The position numbers and the translations under genes are program-made. A stretch of 64,000 nt of DNA, taken from NCBI RefSeq assembly GCF_904849725.1, contig NC_058519.1, positions 109,480,881-109,544,880 of the forward strand. The letters are read 5' to 3'. Below, piece by piece: positions 23,436-35,404 of this stretch (its first letter is position 1; every line of letters starts with the position of its first letter). A model generated the notes under the pieces. It ran no database searches and was not told the origin of the DNA. It saw nothing but the letters and a program-made list of their open reading frames with translations. This DNA is from Hordeum vulgare subsp. vulgare (lineage: Eukaryota > Streptophyta > Magnoliopsida > Poales > Poaceae).

Positions 23436-25187
23436 TATGCCCTAGAGGCAATAATAAATTGGTTATTATTATATTTCCTTGGTCATCATAATTGTCTATT
23501 ATTCATGGTGTAATTGTATTAACCGGAAACTGTAATACATGTGTGGATATATAGATCACAATGTGTCCCCAGTGAGCCTCTAGTTGGCTAGCTCGTTGAT
23601 CGATAGATGATCATGGTTTCCTAATCATGGACATTGGATGTCATTGATAACGGGATCACATCATTGGGGAATGATGTCATGGACAAGACCCAATCCTAAG
23701 TATAGCACTAGATCGTGTTGTTCGTTTGGTAAAGCTTTTCTAATGTCGAGTATCATTTCCTTAGACCGTGAGATTGTGCAACTCCCGGATACCGTAGGAG
23801 TGCTTTGTTTGTGTCAAACGTCACAACATAATTGGGTGACTATAAACATGCACTACGAGTATCTCCGAAAGTGTCTATTGGGTTGGTACGAATCGAGACC
23901 AGGACTTGTCACTCTGTTTGACGGAGAGGTATCTCAGGGCCCACTCGGTAGAACATCGTCATAATGACCTCAATGTGACTAAGGAGTTATTCAGGGAACG
24001 AGTAAAGAGACTTCCTGGTAACGAGTTTGAACAAGGTATGGGAATACCAACGATCGAATCTCGGGCAAGTTATATACCAATAGACAAAGGGAATTGTATA
24101 CGGGATTGATTGAATTCTTGACATTGTGGTTCATTCGATGAGATAATCATGGAACATGTGGGAGGCAACATGGATATCCAGACCTCGCTGTTGGTTATTG
24201 GCCGAAGAGGTCTCTCGGCCATGTCTGCATGCTTCCGAACCCGTAGGGTCTACACACTTAAGGTTCGATGACGCTAGGGTTATAGGGAAATAGTGTACGT
24301 GGTTACCGAAGGTTTTTTGGAGTCCCGGATGAGATCCCGGACGTCACGAGGAGCTCCGAAATGGTTCGGAGGTAAATATTGATATATAGGATGGGAGGTT
24401 TGGGGCACCGAAAATGTTTCGAGCGTCACTTTTAACGTATCGGGACCATCAGAAGGGTTTCGGGGGTCCACCGGGAGGGGCCACCAGCCCCAAAGGCTAG
24501 CATGGGCTAAAAGGTGGAAGGGAACCAGCCCAGAGAGGGCTGGTGCGCCTCCCACCTAGGCCCAAGGCGCAACATAGGAGGAAAGGGGGCAAACCCTAGC
24601 GCAGATGGGCCCAAGGCCTATGAGAGGGCGCCACCCCTCCTCTCCCTGCCCTGGCTGCCACCTCCTCGTGCAGATGGGGCTGCCGCCACCCCTAGGGTGG
24701 GAACCCTAGAGGTGGTGCACGCTCCTCCCTCTCCTCCTATATATACCCGGGGTATTGGGGCTGATTTGAGAGACTAACTCTCTCTCTCTCTCTCGGCGCA
24801 ACCCTACCCCTCTCCTTCCTCGTCCTCCACGGTGCTTGGCGAAGCCTTGTGGGAATCCCACGTAGCTCCACCGCCACCATGTTGTCGTGCTGCCAGAGCT
24901 CATTCCCTCATTCTCTCCTTCCTCTTTGCTAGTTCAAGGTGTTGGAGACGTCACCGGGTTGTACGTGTGTTGAACGCGGAGGTGCCGTGATTCGGCACAT
25001 AGATCGGAACTGACCGTGATCTGAATCACTATGAGTACGACTCCATCGACCATGTTCATAGTAACGCTTCCGCTTAGCGATCTTCAAAGGCACGAAGATG
25101 CTCTACAACCTCTCTCGTTGTTGGTTTCTTCATAGATAGATCCTTGTATGGCGTAGGAAAATTTTGAATTTACTACGATTCCCAACA
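23436..25187 (+). repeat. Type W 5' LTR
   Basis: It pairs with 30486-32256. It ends ACGATTCCCAACA directly before a Met-type primer site. A CT microsatellite lies at about 24777-24795, just after the TATA region. The start is disturbed. Confidence 0.85.
24738..24745 (+). promoter_or_regulatory. TATA box in the type W 5' LTR
   Basis: TATATATA lies before CCCGGGGTATTGGGG. The same box is at 31813-31820 in the 3' LTR. Confidence 0.6.
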
Positions 25188-25205
25188 GTGGCATGAGAGC
25201 CAAGG
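25188..25205 (+). other. Primer binding site of the type W element
   Basis: GTGGCATGAGAGCCAAGG directly follows the LTR. It is a slightly altered Met-tRNA site. Confidence 0.82.
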
Positions 25206-26399
25206 TTCTATGAGTAGATTCTATGCACGAATAGAACACAAAAGTTGTGGGCACTGATTTTGTCAATTGCTTGTTGTTACTAGTCTTATCTTGATTCGGC
25301 AGCATCGTGGGATGAAGCGGCCTGGACCGACTTTACACGTACTCTTACGTGAGACTGGTTCCACCGACAGACATGCACGTGTTGCATAAGGTGGCTAGCA
25401 GGTGTCTGTCTCTCCCACTTTAGTCGGGATCAGATTCGACGAAGAGGGTCCTTATGAAGGGTAAATAGCGTTGGCATATCAACATTTTTGCTGTCACGTA
25501 GGTAAGAAGCGTTCTTGCTAAAAACCAAATCAGCCACGTAAAACTTGCAACAACAATTAGAGGACGTCTAACTTGTTTTTGCAGGGTATGCCATGTGATG
25601 TGATATGGCCAAAAGAATGTGATGTTACATGTGTGATGTATGAGATTGATCATGTTCTTGTAATAGGATTCACGACTTGCATGTCAATGAGTATGACAAC
25701 CGGCAGGAGCCATAGGAGTTGTCTTAATTTATTGTATGAGATGCAATGCCATGTTGATTACTTTACTTTATCGCTAACGGTTAGCTATAGTAGTAGAAGT
25801 AATAGTTGGCGTGACGACTTCACGGAGACACAATGATGGAGATCATGGTGTCATGCCGGTGATAATGATGATCATGGTGCCCCGAAGATGGAGATCAAAG
25901 GAGCAAGATGATATTGGCCATATCATGTCACTATATGATTGCATGTGATGTTTATCATGTTTTTCATCTTATTGCTTAGAACGACGGTAGCAAAGATAAG
26001 ATGATCCCTCATTAAAATTTCGAGATATGTATTCCCCTAAGTGTGCACCTTTGCGAAGGATCGTTGTCTCGAAGCACCTCGTGATGATCGGGTGTGATAG
26101 ATTCTAACGTTCGGATACAGCGGGTGTAAGCCAATTTACACAGGCAAAACACTTAGGTTGACTCGACAAGCCTAGCATGTACAGACATGGCCTCGAATAC
26201 GGGAGACCGAAACATCGATCATGAGTTGTATGGTTGATACGATCAGCATGGAGATGCTCACCATTGATGACTAGTCTGTCTCACGTGATGATCAGACACG
26301 GGCTAGTCGACGTGGATCGTGTAACACTTGGATGACTAGAGGGATGTCGATCTAAGTGGGAGTTCATCAGGTGAACTTAATTATCATGAACATAGTCAA
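25206..26399 (+). other. Leader of the type W element
   Basis: It is the reverse-strand counterpart of the Angela leader at 11007-12260, but more diverged. Shared blocks such as GTATGCCATGTGATGTGATATGG-like and ACGACGGTAGCA remain. No protein frame is visible. Confidence 0.65.
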
Positions 26400-29300
26400 A
26401 TAGGTCTTTGCAAGTTATGTTGTAACTTACGCTATAGCTCTACGGTATTTGATATGTTCCTAGAGAGAATTTGGTTGAAAGATAGAAGTAGCAATTATGC
26501 GGACTCGGTCCGTTAACTAAGGATTGTCCTCATTGCTAAGCAGAAGGCTTATGTCCTTAATGCACCGCTCGGTGTGCTGAACCCCAAGCGTGGTCTATAG
26601 ATGTTTCGAACATCTGACATAACCGTCTTTGATAACTACATTATAGTTCAATGCATATTGCTTAAACGGCTTAGAATTGAGGCACCGAAGATGTTTCAAA
26701 CGTCGCGGGACATACGAGATGTTCCAAGAGACGAAATTGGGATTTCATGCTCGTGCCCTTGTTGAGAGGTATAAGACCTTCGACAAGATTCTTTGCCTAA
26801 AAGTAAGGGAGAAAAATCTCAATCTTTGAGCATGTGCTCAGATTGTCTGAGTGCTACAATTGCTTGAATCGAGTGGGAGTTGATCTTCCAGATGAGATAG
26901 TGATAGTTATCCAGAGTCACTGCCACCAAGCGGCTAGAGCTTCGTGGTGAAATATAACATATCAGGATGGATATGATGATCCTTGAGCTATTCGTGATGT
27001 TTGACACCGCGAAAGTAGAAATCGAAAAGGAGCATCAATTGTTGATGGTTTGTAAAACCGCTAGTTTCAAGAAGGGAAAGGGCATGAAGGGATACTTCAT
27101 TAAACGACAAACCAGTTGTTGCTCTAGTGAAGAGACCCAAGGTTGAACCCAAACCCGAGACTAAGTGCTTATGTAATAAGGGGAACAGTAACTAAAGAGG
27201 AACCACCCTAGATACTTGGTAGATAAGAAGGATGGCAAAGTCGACAGAAGAATATTGGATATACATGATATTGGTGTGTACTTTACTAGTACTCCTAGTA
27301 GCACCAGGGTATTAGATACCGGTTCAATTGCTAAGTGTTAGTAACTCAAAATGAAAGCTATGTAATAAACGGAGACTAGCTAAAGGTGAGGTGAGGATGT
27401 GTGTTGGAAGTGTTTCCAAGGTTGATATGATCAAACACCGCATGCTCCTTCTACCATCGAGATTAGTGTTAAACCTAAATAATTGTTATTTGGTGTTTGC
27501 GTTGAGTATAGACATGATTGGATTATGTTAATGGCAATATAATTATTCATCTAAAGAGAATAATGGTTATTATGTTTACTTGAATGATACCTTCAATGGT
27601 CTTGCACCTAAAATGAATGGTTTATTGAATCTCGATCGTAGTGATACACATGTTCATAATATTGTTGCCAAAAGATACAAAGTAGTAATGACGGTATCAC
27701 TTACTGTGCCACTGCTGCTTGAGTCATATTGGTATAAAATGCATGATGAAGCTCCATGCTGATGGATCTTTGTACTCATTCATTTTTGAAACGTTTGAGA
27801 CATGCAAACCATGCATGTTAGTATAAACGCATGAAGAAACTCCATACGATGGATCGTTTGGGATCGCTTGATTTTTGAATCACTTGAGACATGCAAATCA
27901 TACCACATGGGCAAGATGACTGAAGACCTCGTTTTCCTATGGGATGGAATAAGAAATTAACTTGTTGGAAGTAATACATTTTGATGTGTATAGTCCAATG
28001 AGTACCGAGACACGCAGTAGATATCATTATGTTCTTACTTCACAAATGATTTGAGTAGATACTATTGTATTTACTTGATGAAACACAAATCTGAATTATT
28101 GAAAGGTTCAAGTAATTTCAGAGTGAAGTTGAAGATCATCGTGACAAGAGGATAATATGTCTACGATGTGATCGTGGAGGTAAACATATATATCTGAGTT
28201 ACGAGTTTGGTAAACATTTAAGACAATGTGAAAATTGTTTCACATGAAAATTATTTCACAACTCATGCCACCTGGAACACCATAGTCTGATGGTGTGTTC
28301 GTATGTCATAGTCGTGCCCTATTAGATATGGTGCATACTATGATATCTCTTATCAAATTACCACTATCAGTTATGGGTTAGGCATTAGAGACAACCGCAT
28401 TCACTTTTAAAGAGGAAAAGTTTATCTCGAAAGAATTGAGTGGGAGTATGGTGGAGACTTGATGAGGTTATTAAACCATCACTTCAACTAGTGTATGTAG
28501 CAGGACGTATGAAGTTCTTCCTGTGGCACCTACATCAATCGAAGTGGAAGCTAATGATAGTGATCATGAAACTTCGGATCAAGTCACTACAAACCTTGTA
28601 GGTCGACAAGGTCACGTGTTGCTGCTACAGAGTGGTACGACAACCCTGTCTTAGAGGTCATGTTGTTGGACAACAATGAACCTACGAGCAATGGAGAAGC
28701 GATGATGGGCCCGAATTCTGACAAATGGCTCGAGGCCATGAAATCCGAGAGGAGGATCCATGTATGAAAACAAAGTGTAGACTTTGGCAGAACTACTTGA
28801 TGGTCGTAACACTATTAACTATGGATGGGTCTTTAAAAGGAAGACATACGATGATGGTGAAAAGTCACCATTAAGAGAGCTCGACTTGTCGCAAAGATGT
28901 TTTCGACAAAGTTCAAAGAGTTGACTACGATGAGACTTTCTCACTCGTAGTGATGCTGAAAGTCTGTTGGAATTATGTTAGCAGTTGTTGCATCATTTAT
29001 GAAATCTTGCAGATAGGATGTCAAAATATTGTTTCCTCGACGGTTTCCTTGAGGAAAGGTTGTATGTGATACAACCAGAAGATTTTGTCGGTCCTAAAGG
29101 GTGATAACAAGTATGCAAAGCTCCAGCGATCCTTCTATGGACTGGAGCAAGCATCTCGGAGTTGGAATATACACTTTGATGAGATAATCAAAGTTTTTGG
29201 TTTTATACAAAGTTTATGAGAAACTTGTATTTCCAAAGAAGTGAGTGGGAGCACTATAGAATTTCTGATGAATATATGTGGTTGACATATTGTTGATCGG

Positions 29301-30470
29301 AAATAATGTAGAATTTCTGGAAAGCATAAAGGGTTGTTTGAAAGGAGTTTTTCAAAGGAAAACCTGGATAAAGCTACTTGAGAGTTGAGCATCAAAATCT
29401 ATGAAGATAGATCAAAGTGCTTAATAGAACTTTCAACGAAATGCATGCCTTGACAAGTTTTGAAAGTGTTCAAAATAGATCGGCAAAGAAGGAGTCCTTG
29501 GCTGTGTTATAAGGTGTAAATTTGAGTAGGACTCAAAGCACGACCACGACAGAAGAAAGAGAAAGGACGAAGGTCATCCCCTATGCTTTAGTCGTAGGCT
29601 CTATAGTATGCCATGCTGTGTACCGCACCTGAAGTGTGCCTTGCCATGAGTCAGTCAAGGGTACAGAACTGATCCAGGATGGATCACTGGATAGCGGTCA
29701 AAGTTATCCTTAGTAACTAGTAGACTCAGGCCCTATTTGGAACCACTCAGATTATATAATCTGATTTTTATAATCTGTTATGTCTCCAAACAAGACAAAT
29801 TATATTGCAGTTTATAAAAACTAGATGACCAGATTATTAAAAACTCATAATCCACTCTACCCGAGCTAAAATCAGATTATGGATTACTAATGACCCATTA
29901 CCCTTAGAAACTTGGAGATAATTACCTACTGCCACCGCAACCGTCCTCCAAACATGCCCACCTAGATTATTACCTTTGCAGCTAAAAAACAGAGGACAGA
30001 CATGTCATTGTACAATATAAAATCTGGATTACAGTTTATATAATCTAGCCTCCAAACATGTCCACCTAGATTATTTTTATAAACTAGATTATATAATCTA
30101 TCTTCATAATCCAGATTATTATAATCTATTGTGGTTTCAAACACGGCCTAAGGAATTTTTCTCGATTATGGAGGTGATTAAAGAGTTCGTCGTAAAGGGT
30201 TAGACCGATGCAAGCTTTGTCACTAATCCGGGTGACTCTGAGTAGTAAACCGGATTCGTATAGTGGAGCAATCATTTGGAATGGTTCCAAATGGAGCGTA
30301 GTAGCATCTATAGGATGAGTAGAGATTTGTAAAGCGCACACGGATCTGAAAGGTTCAGACCCGTTGACTATACACCTCTCTCACAAGCAAGACATGATCG
30401 AACCCGAGAACTGTATGGGTGTTAGATTCATTGCAATCACATAGTGATGTGAACTAGATTATTGACTCTA
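26400..30470 (+). pseudogene. Decayed WIS/Angela-type gag-pol
   Basis: No frame exceeds about 60 codons, but short stretches still align to the Angela proteins. A gag piece is near 26800-26950 and an NGLLNLDRSDTHVHNI block (27580-27760) precedes integrase. An integrase core remnant is at about 28050-28330. Reverse transcriptase remnants run over 28700-29350, and RNase H-adjacent sequence over 29560-29730. The YVDD site (29261-29300) has an extra base just before it and a changed first Asp codon, damage shared with three other copies in this window. The PIF/Harbinger MITE interrupts the last part. Frame loss is so extensive that function is impossible. Confidence 0.8.
29729..30148. mobile_element. 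PIF/Harbinger-type (Tourist-like) MITE
   Basis: This 420-bp AT-rich element has terminal inverted repeats GGCCCTATTTGGAACCAC and, on the other strand, GGCCGTGTTTGAAACCAC (15 of 18 match), with weaker pairing further in. It is filled with AGATTATATAATCT-like palindromes. The flanks are TCA and TAA. Related copies without it (for example 35743-35758 and 63346-63361) have an uninterrupted CTAAGG-type target there, so the duplication was probably TAA. It encodes nothing and would need a PIF/Harbinger transposase from elsewhere. Confidence 0.82.
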
Positions 30471-30485
30471 GTGCAAGTGGGAGAC
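30471..30485 (+). other. Polypurine tract of the type W element
   Basis: GTGCAAGTGGGAGAC abuts the 3' LTR. Confidence 0.9.
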
Positions 30486-32256
30486 TGTTGGAAATATGCC
30501 CTAGAGGAAATAATAAATTGGTTATTATTATATTTCCTTGTTCATGATAATTGTCTATTATTCATGTTGTAGTTGTATTAACTGGAAACAGTAATACATG
30601 TGTGAATATATAGATCAAAATGTGTCCCTAGTGAGCCACTAGCTGGCTAGCTCGTTGATCGATAGATGATCATGGTTTCCTGATCATGGACATTGGATAT
30701 CATTGATAACGGGATCACATCATTGGGGAATGATTTGATGGACAAGACCCAATCCTAAGCATAGCACTAGATCGTGTTGTTCGTGTGCTAAAGCTTTTCC
30801 AATGTCAAGTATAATTTCCTTAGACCGTGAGAATGTGCAACTCCCGGATACCGTAGGAGTGCTTTAGGTGTGTCAAACATCACAACGTAACTGATTGACT
30901 ATAAAGATGCACTACGGGTATCTCCGAAAGTGTGTATTGGGTTGGTACGAATCGAGACCGGGATTTGTCACTCCGTCTGACGGAGAGGTATCTCAGGGCC
31001 CACTTGGTAGAACATCATCGTAATGAGCTCAATGTGACTAAGGAGTTAGTCACAGGATGATGTGCTATGGAACGAGTAAAGAGACTTGCCGCTAACGAGA
31101 TTGAACAAGGTATGGGGATACCGACGATCGAATCTCGGGAAAGTTATATACCGGTAGACAAAGGGAATTGTCTATGGGATTGATTGAATCCTTGACATCG
31201 TGGTTCATTCGATGAGATAATCATGGGACATGTGGGATCCAACATGGATATCCAGACCCCTCTATTGGTTATTGGCCGGAGAGGTGTCTCGGTCTTGTCT
31301 TCATGCTTCCCAAATCCGTAGGGTCTACACACTTAAGGTTCGATGACGCTAGAGTTATAGGGAAATAGTGTACGTGGTTACCGAAGGTTGTTAGGAGTCC
31401 CGTATGAGATCTCGGACGTCACGAGGAGCTCTATAATGGTCCGGAGGTAAAAGTTTACATATAGGATGGGAGGTTTTGGGCACCGGAAATGTTTCGGGCG
31501 TTACCGGTAACGTACCAGGACCACCGGAAGGGTTCCGGGGGTCCACCGGGAGGGGCCACCAGCACCAAAGGCTAGCATGGACCAAAAGGTGGAAGGGAAC
31601 CAGCCCAGAGTGGGCTGGTGCGCCTCCCACCTAGGCCCAAGGCGCAGCATAGGAGGAAAGGGGGCAAACCCTAGCGCAGATGGGCCCAAGGCCCATCACA
31701 GGGAGCCACCACTCCTCTCCCTGTCGTGGCCGCCACCTCCTGGTGCATATGGGGTTGCCACCACCCCTAGGGTGGGAACCCTAGAGGTGGCGCACCCTCC
31801 TCCCTCTCCTCCTATATATACCCGGGGTATTGGGGCCGATTTGAGAGATGAACTCTCTCTCTCGGCGCAGCCCTACCCCTCTCCTTCCTCGTCCTCCGCG
31901 GTGCTTGGCGAAGTCGTGTCAGAATCCCACGTAGCTCCACCACCACCACGTCATCGTGCTGCCGGAGCTCTCTCCCTCAACCTCTCCTTCCTCCTTGCTG
32001 GTTCAAGGTTTTGGAGACGTCATCGGGTTGTACGTGTGTTGAACACGGAGGTGCCGTGATTCGGCACATAGATCAGATCCGACCGAGATTTGAACCGCTG
32101 CGAGTACGACTCCATCGGCCGCGTTCATAGTAACGCTTCCGCTTAGGGATGTTCAAAGGTATGAAGATGCTCTACAACCTCTCGCGTTACTGGTTTCTCC
32201 ATAGATAGATCCTTGTATGGCGTAGGAAAATTTTGAATTTACTACGATTCCCAACA
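30486..32256 (+). repeat. Type W 3' LTR
   Basis: This 1771-bp LTR runs from TGTTGGAAATATGCCC to ACGATTCCCAACA and pairs with 23436-25187. Confidence 0.9.
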
Positions 32257-33255
32257 AACATGACTTCCTATATATCAATCTTTACCTCCGGACCATTCCT
32301 GAGCTCCTTGTGACGTCCGGGATCTCATCCGGGACTCCGAACAAGTTTCCGTTACCAACACCTATAACTCAACTATATCAAAATGTCATCGAACCTTAAG
32401 TGTGTAGACCCTACGGGTTCGAGAACTATGCAGACATGATCGAGACACCTCTATGGTCAATAAACAATAGTGGGACCTGGATGCCCATATTGGCTCCTGC
32501 ATATTCTACGAAGATCTTTATCGGTTGAACCTCTATGTGAAGGATTCAGTTAATCCCATATGTTGTTCCCTTTGTCCTTCGGTATGTTACTTGCCCGAGA
32601 ATCGATCATCGGTATCTCTATACCTAGTTCAATCTCGTTATCGGCAAGTCTCTTTACTCGTTCTGTAATACAAGATCTCGTGGCTAAATCCTTAGTCACA
32701 TTGCTTGCAAGGCTTATTGTGATGTTGTATTACCGAGTGGGCCCCGAGATACCTCTCCGTCATACGGAGTGACAAATCCCAGTCTCGATTCACGCCAACC
32801 CAACAGACACCTTCGAAGATACATGTAGAGCACCTTTATAGTCACCCAGTTACGTTGCGACGTTTGATACATACAAGGTATTCATCCGGTGTCCGGGAGT
32901 TGCATGATCTCATGTCTTAGGAACAGATACATTGATATGTAGAAAACAGTACCGATAAACTGACACGATCATATGCTACGTTTATAGTTTGGGTCTTGTC
33001 CATCACATCATTCTCCTAATGATGTGATCCCGTTATTAAGTGACAACACTTGTCGATGGTTAGGAAACCTTAACCATCTTTGATCAACGAGCTAGTCAAC
33101 TAGAGGCTTACTAGGGACAGTGTTTTATCTATATATCCACACATGTATTTGAGTTTCCAATCAATACAATTATAGCATGGTAATAAACGATTATCATGAA
33201 CAAGGAAATATAATAATAACCAATTTATTATTGCCTCTAGGGAATATTTCCAACA
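32257..33255 (-). mobile_element. Truncated type W LTR of an older minus-strand element
   Basis: It begins abruptly at AACATGACTTCC, inside an LTR, and ends ATATTTCCAACA followed by a minus-strand polypurine tract. The other half of this LTR is missing from its expected place; about 110 bp of it may be the inverted piece at 23305. Confidence 0.8.
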
Positions 33256-33569
33256 GTCTCCCACTTGCACTAGAGTCAATAATCTAGTTCACATCACTAT
33301 GTGATTTTGATGAATCTAACACCCATATAGTTCTGGGGTTTGATCATGCCTTGCTTGTGAGAGAGGTTTTAGTCAACGGGTGTGAACCTTTCAGTTCCGA
33401 GTGTGCTTTACAAATCTCTATGTCATCATGTAGGTGTTGCTACCAACGTGCCATTTTGGACAATTCCAAATGACTTCTCCACTATACGAATCCGGTTTAC
33501 TACTCGGTTTTTTTCGGATTAGTGGCAAAGCTTCCATCGGTGTAACCCTTTACGATGAACTCTTTTAAC
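33256..33569 (-). pseudogene. Internal fragment (end of pol) of the older type W element, left part
   Basis: It starts with the polypurine tract GTCTCCCACTTGCAC. It continues with decayed RNase H-end sequence matching 6974-7520, and stops at TTAAC, where the element at 33570 inserted. The sequence resumes at 42216. Confidence 0.78.
33565..33569. repeat. Target-site duplication TTAAC, left copy
   Basis: TTAAC precedes the LTR at 33570 and recurs at 42211-42215, directly after the other LTR. Confidence 0.92.
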
Positions 33570-35404
33570 TGTTGGAGAACGTCGCATGGGAAACAAAAAA
33601 ATTCCTACGCGCACGAAGACCTATCATGGTGATGTCCATGTACGAGAGGGGATTTCCGATCTACGTACCCTTGTAGATCGCACAGCAGAAGCGTTAGTGA
33701 ACCGGCTGATGTAGTGGAACGTCCTCACGTCCCTCGATCCGCCCCGCGAACCGTCCCACGAACCGTCCCGCGATCCGTCTCACGATCTAGTGCCGAACGA
33801 ACGGCACCTCCGCGTTCAGCACACATACAGCTCGACGATGATCTCGGCCTTCTTGATCCAGCAAGAGAGACGGAGAGGTAGATGAGTTCTCCGGCAGCGT
33901 GACGGCACTCCGGAGGTTGGTGGTGATCTGATCTCGGCAGGGCTCCGCCCGAGCTCCACAGAAACGCGATCTAGAGGAAAAACCGTGGAGGTATGTGGTC
34001 GGGCTGCCGTGGAAAAGTTGTCTCAAATCAGCCCTAATACCTCTATATATATAGGTGGCAGGGGAGGGGCCTTGCCTTGAGGCTCAAGGAGCCCCAAGGG
34101 GGTCGGCCGAGCCAAGGGGGGAAGTCCTCCCCTTCCAAACCGAATCCAACTAGGTTTGGAAGGTGGAGTCCTTCTCTCCTTTCCCACCTCCCATTTTTTT
34201 TCTTTCTCTTTGATTTCTTATCCTTTGGTGCATAGGGCCTTCTTGGGCTGTCCGACCAGCCCACCAAGGGCTGGTGCGCCACCCCCAAGTCCTATGGGCT
34301 TCCCCGGGGTGGGTTGCCCCCCCCCCCCCCCCCGGTGAACACCTGAAACCCATTCGTCATTCCCGTCACATTCCCGGTAACTCCGAAAACCTTCCGTCAA
34401 TCAAATGAGGTCATCCTATAGATCAATCTTCGTTTCTGGACCATTCCGGAAACCATCGTGACGTCCGTGATCTCATCCGGGACTCCGAACAACATTCGGT
34501 AACCAACCATATAACTCAAATACGCATAAAACAACGTCGAACCTTAAGTGTGCAGACCCTGCGGGTTCGAGAACTATGCAGACACGACCCGAGTGACTCC
34601 TCGGTCAATATCCAATAGCGGGACCTGGATGCCTATATTGGATCCCACATATTCTACGAAGGTCTTATCGTTTGAACCTCAGTGCCAAGGATTCATATAA
34701 TCATGTATGTCATTCCCTTTGTCCTTCGGTATGTTAGTTGCCCGAGATTCGATCGTCAGTATCCGCATACCTATTTCAATCTTGTTTACCGGCAAGTCTC
34801 TTTACTCGTTCCGTAATACAAGATATCGCAACTTACACTAAGTCACATTGCTTGCAAGGCTGGTGTGTGATGTTGTATTACCGAGTGGGCCCCGAGATAC
34901 CTCTCCGTCACACGGAGTGACAAATCCCAGTCTCGATCCATACTAACTCAACGAACACCTTTGGAGATACCTGTAGAGCATCTTTATAGTCACCCAGTTA
35001 CGTTGCGACGTTTGATACACACAAAGCATTCCTACGGTGTCAGTGAGTTATATGATCTCATGGTCATAGGAACAAATACTTGACACGCAGAAAACAGTAG
35101 CAACAAAATGACACGATCAACATGCTACGTCTATTAGTTTGGGTCTAGTCCATCACATGATTCTCCTAATGATGTGATCCCGTTATCAAGTAACAACACT
35201 TGCCTATGGCCAAGAAACCTTGACCATCTTTGATCAACGAGCTAGTCAACTAGAGGCTTACCAGGGACAGTGTTTTGTCTATGTATCCACACAAGTATTG
35301 TGTTTCCAATCAATACAATTATAGCATGGATAATAAATGTTTTTCATGAACAAATAAATATAATAATAACTAATTATTATTGCCTCTAGGGCATATTTCC
35401 AACA
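33570..35404 (-). repeat. Type B LTR (left, 3' LTR)
   Basis: It starts TGTTGGAGAACG and ends ATATTTCCAACA. An extra CCACGAACCGTC-type duplication near 33757-33768 separates it from type A. It holds a 17-base C run at 34317-34333. It is type A-like up to about 35150 and type W-like after that. A TATA box is near 34044. Confidence 0.9.

Larger units (their letters stand above)
23436..32256 (+). mobile_element. WIS-like Copia element, heavily decayed, 5' end truncated
   Basis: The order is 5' LTR (23436-25187), primer site, decayed gag-pol, polypurine tract, 3' LTR (30486-32256). The first few bases of the 5' LTR are replaced by a TTATTATTATT-type stretch. I count about 6% difference between LTRs over the first 330 bases, so it is older than the Angela copy at 5156. 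No target duplication is visible. A MITE sits at 29729-30148. Confidence 0.85.
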
